Positions 1-4,757 of a stretch of 8,131 bases of DNA are shown one piece after another. The notes under the pieces were generated by a model, which worked only from the letters and a program-made list of their open reading frames with translations, did not search any database and was not told the origin of the DNA. Source of the DNA: Chryseosolibacter sp035628595 (lineage in GTDB: Bacteria; Bacteroidota; Bacteroidia; Cytophagales; Cyclobacteriaceae); NCBI GenBank assembly GCA_035628595.1, contig DASPJN010000275.1:1-8131 (forward strand). The letters run 5' to 3'. Position numbers and translations under genes: made by a program. Every line of letters starts with the position of its first letter. Position 1 is the stretch's first letter.

Positions 1-935
1 GGGAGAGGCTTCCTGTCTCTTACATAATGATCGAAATGCCTTTTCGTTTCACTAAATGCCTCATCCCTAAACTCGGTGAGGCTATGATCCGCCCCTTCAT
101 AAAATACATAACGAACGGGATGTTTAGCTGCATATAATTTATTGACAAGTTCTAATGACTGATCAGGCGTTACCCGCCAGTCGGCAGAGCCTTGCATAAT
201 CAGCAATGGCGTATTTTTACACATCGCGTCGGACCAGTAAACTGCTGATCGAGATTGAAGTGCCTTTTCTTTGTTGGCAGCAAAATCCGGTACAAGTTCC
301 AGGTAAACCTGTTCCATTTCAGGCCGGGTCTTTAGTGTAGTGAAACCATTCGCCATGCCTGCAGACACAACTGCAGCTCTGAATTTGCATGTCTCTTTTA
401 AAGCGAGGTAAGTCATCATACCTCCACGACTTGTACCCTCAATTCCCATCCTTGACGTGTCAGCTTTCTCATTTTGTGCCAACACAGGAATAAGATTAAG
501 TACGTCGTGAACATCTGCGCCACCAAACTCCTCCTTGCCTTCACCACCATCATTACCGCGATATTGGCTGCCGATCACAACATAACCCCACTCCGCCATT
601 CGGCCAAGAAACATAGCAAGGGTAATTGGGTTCCATTTTCCAAAGTCCTGATTACCGCCTCTGTTGGTGATGAGGCAGGGATATTTACCTTCCGCTTTCG
701 GCTCGGCCATGTACGCTGTTACTTTTAATCCATCCGATAAGTATATAACTTTTGAGAAATCGACAGCCTGTAGCTTTGCTCGCGTTCCAGGGAAACGGGT
801 TTCAATTTGGTGAAGTAACTCTTCTTTCAGTTGAAAACTTGTTTTGCTGACAATCGTTCCATCACTTTGCGCTGATGTGAGTGGAACGAAGGTGATCAGG
901 AGAATAAAGGTGAGCAATACGAATCGATTCGACAT
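1..935 (-). CDS. Exported alpha/beta hydrolase, S9 (prolyl oligopeptidase-like) family, C-terminus beyond window
   Basis: 311 codons are visible from the ATG at 935; the frame stays open to the left edge, so the stop lies outside. Residues 1-22 form a clear Sec signal peptide (short basic start, hydrophobic stretch, LTSA before QS), so the protein acts in the periplasm or outside. The fold signature is complete: an oxyanion-type segment YRGNDGG (125-131), the nucleophile elbow GTSRG with Ser169, the acid Asp252 in GSADWRV, and His284 in GADHS. The order and spacing fit the catalytic domain of S9 peptidases and related acyl hydrolases. It has no N-terminal beta-propeller, so it is the short single-domain form. 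Peptidase or esterase activity cannot be decided from sequence. It follows the acetolactate-decarboxylase-like gene by 32 AT-rich bases with no terminator, so the two are probably cotranscribed. Family confidence is high; substrate is unknown. Confidence 0.9.
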   Translation of the reverse strand, partial: MSNRFVLLTFILLITFVPLTSAQSDGTIVSKTSFQLKEELLHQIETRFPGTRAKLQAVDFSKVIYLSDGLKVTAYMAEPKAEGKYPCLITNRGGNQDFGKWNPITLAMFLGRMAEWGYVVIGSQYRGNDGGEGKEEFGGADVHDVLNLIPVLAQNEKADTSRMGIEGTSRGGMMTYLALKETCKFRAAVVSAGMANGFTTLKTRPEMEQVYLELVPDFAANKEKALQSRSAVYWSDAMCKNTPLLIMQGSADWRVTPDQSLELVNKLYAAKHPVRYVFYEGADHSLTEFRDEAFSETKRHFDHYVRDRKPL

Positions 936-967
936 TTTTAGTTTTGTTAGATTATATAAATTGGAAA

Positions 968-1726
968 TTATTCTGCCGGTATTGTGATGAGCGCTTCGAC
1001 GAAAGTTATTTCGTCAACATGTCCCATCATCGTTTTATCAGGTGTGATCAAATGCAAATGGATATTGCTATCGTGATGCGTGAAGATACCTTTGTGTTTT
1101 TCGGAGTAAAATCCTACAATGTTAACGGGCCTGTTTTCGAGTGTAAATTTTACTTTCTTATGTTCATGACCACCATCATTTCCGCCAGTGGAACCCGGAT
1201 TTACAATGTGGATTAACGCAACTGTTGCACGGCAGCGGATTGTAAATGGAAATGGTTTTTCTTTTCGTTCGCCGTATACTTTTGCAAGGTGTCTTTCTAA
1301 AGAAGGGATGTTCGAGACTGAATCCGGAATCTTTAATGCAGTTCCTGATGACATCGTCGCATATACAAAAAACGGCGCTCCGATTTTGAAAGTTTTCCTG
1401 ATGACAATGCTACCGTCGGCATCAACTTCAGATACATAGCTTGTTCCATTGATAACCGTGATCTCTCCTGACAGCGAGTCCAATGGCCCTATGCCATATA
1501 GATGTTTCTTTATTGCAATTGTATCAAGGTAGATGTTACTTCGTAGATCGTTTTGTTTCATGACAGCGCGAAGCGAGCCAGCGACATGAACATCATTCTT
1601 AACAGGGATATTTTGAGAAAATCCACAGGACGAGCAAATAAAAAAAACAGCTGTAAGAAACCTTATGTCGTATTTAGCGATGTGCGCGCCGGGAAATCGG
1701 GAAGGCCAGTGAAACGAAACCTGCAT
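968..1726 (-). CDS. Acetolactate decarboxylase-like protein, probably exported
   Basis: 252 aa. Alpha-acetolactate decarboxylases (BudA/AlsD) convert acetolactate to acetoin with a zinc ion. The C-terminal half carries the family signature: GFYSEKHKG (205-213), then HLH (His223, His225) and GHV (His236). The 2- and 11-residue His spacing equals the zinc ligands of the Brevibacillus enzyme (194, 196, 207, recalled from memory). The segment LSGEITVINGTSY (85-97) matches the conserved DGE block, with Glu88 retained. A hydrophobic stretch at 22-36 ending in GFSQ looks like a signal peptide; an unusually long 20-residue lead suggests the true start may lie further in, although no better ATG is present. 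The C-terminus stops 16 residues after the last His, so the tail that carries a catalytic Glu in the reference enzyme is missing. An extra Gly/His-rich loop lies at 179-190. Family membership is fairly sure; classical activity is doubtful. Confidence 0.75.
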   Translation of the reverse strand: MQVSFHWPSRFPGAHIAKYDIRFLTAVFFICSSCGFSQNIPVKNDVHVAGSLRAVMKQNDLRSNIYLDTIAIKKHLYGIGPLDSLSGEITVINGTSYVSEVDADGSIVIRKTFKIGAPFFVYATMSSGTALKIPDSVSNIPSLERHLAKVYGERKEKPFPFTIRCRATVALIHIVNPGSTGGNDGGHEHKKVKFTLENRPVNIVGFYSEKHKGIFTHHDSNIHLHLITPDKTMMGHVDEITFVEALITIPAE

Positions 1727-1799
1727 CTTTTATTTGAATATACCCGTGAGACGAACGAAGGGGTCGAAAAGTTTCAGGTGTCACTAAATAAAAGCAGCG

Positions 1800-2024
1800 C
1801 TAGTTCGTCAAACCGACAACCTTGAAGATTTCTGTCAGCTTGATAAGATCATGCTTAATACGAAATTGATCTGTGCGGATGATTATGAACTCATCCTTGA
1901 TGATATGTAGGATCACACCATTCTTAACCTTTCCGTTCTTTAACAGGAAACGAAGCTTCGTTTGCGACTCATGGCAATTAATAAGTTCCTGAATATTGGG
2001 CACGGTACATCGTTGAGATAACAA
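1800..2024 (-). CDS. Small protein of unknown function, possibly Sm/Hfq-like beta barrel
   Basis: 74 codons from a TTG at 2024; a GTG at 2003 is an alternative start. No ATG exists in frame, and no good ribosome site is seen. The core, FLLKNGKVKNGVILHI followed by KDEFIIIR and later KLTEIFKV, alternates hydrophobic residues around an NG turn and recalls the Sm1/Sm2 strand pattern of Hfq-type proteins. This is a shape resemblance only, not a family assignment. The same frame stays open and protein-like upstream of the TTG, back to a TAA about 70 bases earlier, where it overlaps the last codons of the WYL regulator in the -1 frame. It lies 47 bases after that gene's stop by the TTG start, and 73 bases before the acetolactate-decarboxylase-like gene. 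It is probably real, but its start is undecided. Confidence 0.5.
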   Translation of the reverse strand: MLSQRCTVPNIQELINCHESQTKLRFLLKNGKVKNGVILHIIKDEFIIIRTDQFRIKHDLIKLTEIFKVVGLTN

Positions 2025-2071
2025 TGTACTAAATAGAACCCTAAATTCCTGCGTAAATTCTTCGAAGTCGA

Positions 2072-3001
2072 TTAGTTTAGGTAAACCTTCATTTTATTGG
2101 CTATAAACTGCCGGAACTCTTCCGGGCCAACGATTTTCAGATCGTCGATTAACCCGAGTGCAAACCGTCCGATTCCCTCATAGTTAGAAACCGGGCCGTG
2201 GAATTGGTAACAGTCTTCTTTCTGTTCGAGGTATTGAAGTGCAAGTGGAAATTCCTCACGCATAAGCAGGTATGCGCGCATACCTAATTTCAGTGTTACC
2301 CATTTCTGATCCTTACCGCTGAATCCGAAAATATCTGCATCTTTCTTCTCATGTTGCGATTCGTACTTGAACACATTCTCCATCTCAAGCACTTCTCCGA
2401 TGCGATCAAGCTTAAATTGCTTGCATACTTTGTCTTTGGTATCAAAAGCAATGATCGACTGATAGTTGTCGCCGAAGTGAATAGGTTCGACAAGACGGTC
2501 GCTGATCTCGTTACTGTTTGCCGAATGGTAATTTTTAAGAACAACCTGGTGTTTGTGTTTGATCGCTGATGCGAGCTCTTCAATGAATTTGCTGAGACGC
2601 ACTTTTACAAAAAGCTGCGGCATGCTGTCAAGTTCCGAGTTCAAAGCGAGCTTTCGTAGCAACGAATCTTTAAGCGGATTATCGCCGGCACCCTGAATCA
2701 GCTTACGGATCACTTTCGTTTCCTCGATTGTAAATATTGTCTGTGTTGGATCATCATCTGACGTCACAATGAAATAGCGATTATTGAAATCCTTTTCAAT
2801 GAGGAACTCGACCTCTTCCAAAAGCTTGATGTACCTGTAAATTGTTCTCACACTCGTATCGAAGCGGTCAGCAAGCTGCTGAATCGTCCAATGGCCGGAT
2901 TTAAGCACGGCGATGATCTGAAACAATCGCATCAGCTTGCCATGCGGTAGAATGGCTTCTTCTTTTTTCTTCGGAGCTTTTTTCGGCGCAACTTTCTTCA
3001 T
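2072..3001 (-). CDS. HTH/WYL-domain transcriptional regulator (YafY/DeoR-like)
   Basis: 309 aa. A lysine-rich tail (residues 1-14) precedes a winged helix-turn-helix (about 21-80), with recognition-helix sequence DTSVRTIYRYIKLLEE at 48-63. A WYL ligand-sensing domain (about 147-205) contains VEPIHFGDNY and KQFKLDRI, the usual flanks of the motif. The Trp-Tyr-Leu triplet itself is replaced (Tyr180-Gln-Ser). The C-terminal WCX-type extension spans about 230-305. Such proteins are cytoplasmic DNA-binding regulators, often repressors, whose WYL domain binds a small ligand or nucleic acid. The length is normal for the family. The gene is divergent from the DUF2130 gene, and a perfect palindrome 39 bases upstream of its start suggests autoregulation. 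Targets and ligand are unknown; the downstream small ORF and secreted hydrolase genes are positional candidates only. Confidence 0.9.
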   Translation of the reverse strand: MKKVAPKKAPKKKEEAILPHGKLMRLFQIIAVLKSGHWTIQQLADRFDTSVRTIYRYIKLLEEVEFLIEKDFNNRYFIVTSDDDPTQTIFTIEETKVIRKLIQGAGDNPLKDSLLRKLALNSELDSMPQLFVKVRLSKFIEELASAIKHKHQVVLKNYHSANSNEISDRLVEPIHFGDNYQSIIAFDTKDKVCKQFKLDRIGEVLEMENVFKYESQHEKKDADIFGFSGKDQKWVTLKLGMRAYLLMREEFPLALQYLEQKEDCYQFHGPVSNYEGIGRFALGLIDDLKIVGPEEFRQFIANKMKVYLN

Positions 3002-3039
3002 GGCCGTAAAATAACAGTTTTTCGGTCAAATTTCCGGTA

Positions 3040-3056
3040 GTGACATAAGCTGTCAC
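3040..3056. promoter_or_regulatory. Perfect palindrome, candidate operator of the WYL regulator
   Basis: GTGACA, then TAAGC, then TGTCAC: a perfect 6-bp inverted repeat with a 5-base spacer. It sits in the 91-base divergent gap between the WYL regulator (start 3001) and the DUF2130 gene (start 3093). On the minus strand a -7-like GAAATTTG (3034-3027) lies just downstream, placing the palindrome over the expected -33 region, where a bound dimer would block or modulate transcription. No T-run follows it, so it is not a terminator. Operator function is inferred from position and symmetry. Confidence 0.5.
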
Positions 3057-3092
3057 AGGCTTGAATTTCTTTTGAATCAAACATTAAGGCTT

Positions 3093-4355
3093 ATGAACAA
3101 TCTTGTTGAAACTTCGTTGCTCGTTAAATGTCCTCATTGCGGAAATAAGTTTAATCCTGAAGATGCCCTTGGTCATCAGATAAGGGAACAGCTTGAAAAA
3201 GAGTTCGATGCAAAGCTCGCGACCAATGCGCGTCTTGTGGCCGAGAACATCAGGAAAGAAGAGCTGGGCAAGTATAAAATTCAGCTAAAAGCATTAGAGG
3301 AGGAGAAACGTACACGCGATGCCCAACTCAGGGAGCTTCAAGTCATGACCGTTGAGATGTCGCGTAAGGAAATGGAAATGAAGTCGCGCGAGGAGAACCT
3401 GGAACTGGAAATGAAAAAACGTCTCGTTGAGCGTGAAAAACTTATCAAGGATCAGATTGAAAGTACAGCCATGCAAAAGGCCGCGCTTGTTTTCCATGAA
3501 AAGGAAATGACACTGCATCGCGAAAGGGAGGCTTTGGCGCTGTCGATGCAAAAACGCGTTAACGAAGAGACGGAACGCATACGCGAGGAAGAGCGCCTTC
3601 GCCAGGCCGAACTACAAAAGAAATTGGATGATCAGCATAAGCTCATCAATGAGATGAAGCGCAAATCCGAGCAAGGGTCGATGCAGTTGCAGGGTGAAGT
3701 GCAGGAGCTTGCCATAGAAGAATTTCTTTCTTGCGCTTTTCCACGCGATGTCGTTGAAGAAGTATCAAAGGGCAAGCGCGGGGGAGATTGCGTTCATGTT
3801 GTGAGAGATCAGTACAATCGCACCTGTGGAAAAATACTGTACGAAAGCAAACGCACGAAGCACTTCAGCAATGATTGGATATCAAAGCTGAAGGAAGATA
3901 TGCGCGCCCGTCAGATCGATATTGGTGTTATCGTCACCGATGCTTTTCCAGAGGGAATGACGCGCTTTGGTGAGCGTGATGGCGTGTGGATCTGCACGTT
4001 TCCTGAGTTCAAAGCACTCGCGCACCTGTTTCGCTTCAATATGCTGCGAATGGGAGAGTTGTTTGCCGCACAGGAAAACAAAGGCGATAAAATGAATCTT
4101 ATTTATAGTTATATCACCGGTAACGAGTTCAGACAAAAGCTGGAAGCTGCATTTGAGTCCTACAATGAAATGCTTGAAGACCTCATGAAAGAGAAGAGCC
4201 TGTTCATGAGCCAGTGGGCCAAACGCGAAAAGAAACTCATGAAGGCGATGGAGAACCTGGTTTGCCTTTACGGCGATGTACGAGGTATCGCCGGCGGTGC
4301 CGTGCAGGAAATCAAATGCCTGGAGATGCCCGACCTTCATCTCATCGAAGATTGA
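3093..4355 (+). CDS. DUF2130 family coiled-coil protein with nuclease-like domain
   Basis: 420 aa from the ATG at 3093. An in-frame TTG at 3072 would add seven residues, but the ATG is preferred because it immediately precedes the conserved N-terminus and has an AAGG just upstream. The order is: a single CPHC knuckle (Cys13, Cys16); a highly charged Glu/Lys/Arg-rich coiled coil (about 30-200); the DUF2130 domain (about 203-325); and a second helical tail. Inside DUF2130, GGDC (Asp232), then about 19 residues on YESK (Glu251, Lys253), followed by a hydrophobic strand IGVIVTD, matches the D...ExK layout of PD-(D/E)xK nucleases. The family is widespread and functionally uncharacterised as far as I know; a nucleic-acid role is inferred. 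It is cytoplasmic, with no signal peptide. It is divergent from the WYL regulator and monocistronic, since a strong terminator follows 39 bases after the stop. Confidence 0.88.
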   Translation: MNNLVETSLLVKCPHCGNKFNPEDALGHQIREQLEKEFDAKLATNARLVAENIRKEELGKYKIQLKALEEEKRTRDAQLRELQVMTVEMSRKEMEMKSREENLELEMKKRLVEREKLIKDQIESTAMQKAALVFHEKEMTLHREREALALSMQKRVNEETERIREEERLRQAELQKKLDDQHKLINEMKRKSEQGSMQLQGEVQELAIEEFLSCAFPRDVVEEVSKGKRGGDCVHVVRDQYNRTCGKILYESKRTKHFSNDWISKLKEDMRARQIDIGVIVTDAFPEGMTRFGERDGVWICTFPEFKALAHLFRFNMLRMGELFAAQENKGDKMNLIYSYITGNEFRQKLEAAFESYNEMLEDLMKEKSLFMSQWAKREKKLMKAMENLVCLYGDVRGIAGGAVQEIKCLEMPDLHLIED

Positions 4356-4393
4356 AGACCGATTTTAAAACGACCACTTTGCCATGGTGTTTG

Positions 4394-4420
4394 AGCAGTC
4401 AGCAATGACTGCTTTTTTTT
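4394..4420 (+). terminator. Intrinsic terminator of the DUF2130 gene
   Basis: Perfect 8-bp stem AGCAGTCA/TGACTGCT (4394-4401 with 4406-4413), loop GCAA, then a run of eight T (4413-4420). It isolates the DUF2130 gene from the sulfite-reductase operon. Confidence 0.88.
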
Positions 4421-4446
4421 GATTCGAAAAAAGTAGTTCAATGCAT

Positions 4447-4505
4447 CGGTTTGCCAAACGACGGGCCTGTGTCCAATTCCTACGTTTGCACGTACGCAAC
4501 AAACG
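4447..4505. repeat. Cluster of CGTTTG/CAAACG inverted motifs upstream of the sulfur operon
   Basis: An 11-base palindrome GTTTGCCAAAC lies at 4449-4459; its right arm with the next base gives CAAACG (4455-4460). Further copies are CGTTTG at 4483-4488 and CAAACG at 4500-4505, the last two forming an inverted pair 11 bases apart. They lie 40-100 bases upstream of the predicted -33 box, where activator sites are often found. Short motifs can recur by chance, so regulatory meaning is unproven. Confidence 0.3.
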
Positions 4506-4541
4506 CTTGTTCGGTATTTATATTTCATGATTGCTTGTTCG
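4505..4541 (+). repeat. Direct repeat GCTTGTTCG, two exact copies
   Basis: Two perfect 9-base copies, at 4505-4513 and 4533-4541, are 28 bases apart start to start. The second ends three bases before the TTTTG taken as the -33 box of the operon promoter. The position suits tandem binding of a transcription factor. Binding is inferred only from repetition and location. Confidence 0.35.
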
Positions 4542-4544
4542 CCA

Positions 4545-4576
4545 TTTTGAAATCCTGATAAAGTCTTATACTTTTA
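4545..4576 (+). promoter_or_regulatory. Predicted Bacteroidota-type promoter of the sulfite-reductase operon
   Basis: TTTTG (4545-4549), a 19-base spacer, and TACTTTTA (4569-4576) fit the Bacteroidota sigma-ABfr pattern of TTTG near -33 and TAnnTTTG near -7, with only the last base of the -7 box differing. Transcription would begin about 4580-4585, a few bases before the leader-peptide ATG at 4592, giving a leader RNA of about 175 nt before the reductase start. Confidence 0.55.
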
Positions 4577-4591
4577 AACATTGATTTAAGA

Positions 4592-4669
4592 ATGAACAAC
4601 TCGTTAACCTGTATGTCGATGATGTTTGCGCCTGCATCTTGCTGGTGTTGCAAGCATGCATTCGGTTAG
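4592..4669 (+). CDS. Cysteine-rich leader peptide (25 aa) of the sulfite-reductase operon
   Basis: An ATG ORF of 25 codons ends in TAG. Cysteine is encoded at residues 7, 17, 19 and 20, including a Cys-Trp-Cys-Cys block at 17-20; methionine occurs at 1, 8, 10 and 11. Eight of 25 residues therefore contain sulfur, far above normal for a protein, and the cluster lies just before the RNA segments that can pair alternatively. The ORF begins close to the predicted transcription start and is followed after 30 bases by a terminator hairpin, then by cysteine-pathway genes. The peptide itself probably has no function: its translation would act as a sensor of charged Cys-tRNA. The inference rests on composition, position and RNA folding done by eye. 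The alternative is that the ORF is fortuitous. Confidence 0.72.
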   Translation: MNNSLTCMSMMFAPASCWCCKHAFG

Positions 4670-4714
4670 CAGGAGGTTGTTTCGTATAAACATATTGTCG
4701 AAGCCTTTCCTGTT
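4637..4714 (+). promoter_or_regulatory. Attenuator: alternative 1:2 and 2:3 (antiterminator) pairings
   Basis: Segment 2 (4666-4676, overlapping the leader stop codon) can pair two ways. With segment 1, bases 4637-4645, which include the Cys17 codon, pair with 4666-4674: nine pairs, three of them G-U. With segment 3, bases 4668-4676 pair with 4706-4714: nine pairs, three of them G-U, using six bases of the terminator's left arm and so preventing it. A ribosome stalled at the Cys codons 4640-4651 would cover segment 1 and free segment 2 for the 2:3 antiterminator. A ribosome reaching the stop at 4667 would cover segment 2 and let the terminator form. This is the logic of the trp and his attenuators. 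Pairings were found by eye; no energies were calculated. Confidence 0.6.
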
Positions 4715-4741
4715 GTATGAGGAAAGGCTTCTTTTTTTTTT
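4700..4741 (+). terminator. Leader terminator (3:4 hairpin) before the sulfite-reductase gene
   Basis: A perfect 12-bp stem (4700-4711 with 4720-4731; core AAGCCTTTCC/GGAAAGGCTT) has an 8-base loop and is followed by ten T (4732-4741). It lies only 17 bases before the reductase ATG at 4758 and after the operon promoter, with no gene ending just upstream except the leader ORF. It therefore must act as a conditional terminator rather than an ordinary end-of-gene signal. Confidence 0.88.
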
Positions 4742-4757
4742 ATTAAATGTTAAAGCA

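Noticed and set aside
474..728. Plus-strand 84-codon ORF
   Set aside because: It lies antisense within the hydrolase gene, whose minus-strand frame carries a signal peptide and a full catalytic triad.
1727..1799. Promoter directly before the acetolactate-decarboxylase-like gene (TATATTCA on the minus strand)
   Set aside because: The match to the -7 consensus is partial and no convincing -33 box stands at the right distance, so it is not listed as a feature.
3882..4340. Minus-strand 152-codon ORF opposite the DUF2130 gene
   Set aside because: It is antisense to a clear conserved domain and is explained by codon bias of the real gene.
4592..4741. A metabolite riboswitch (for example a SAM type) instead of a leader-peptide attenuator
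   Set aside because: I recognise no conserved SAM riboswitch core. The Cys-rich ORF with properly placed alternative stems explains the leader better. A covariance-model search would settle it.
4626..4757. 44-codon N-terminal extension of the sulfite reductase from a TTG at 4626
   Set aside because: It would translate the perfect terminator hairpin and T-run (giving a Leu/Phe run) and overlaps the leader ORF in another frame. The ATG at 4758 gives a normal family N-terminus.
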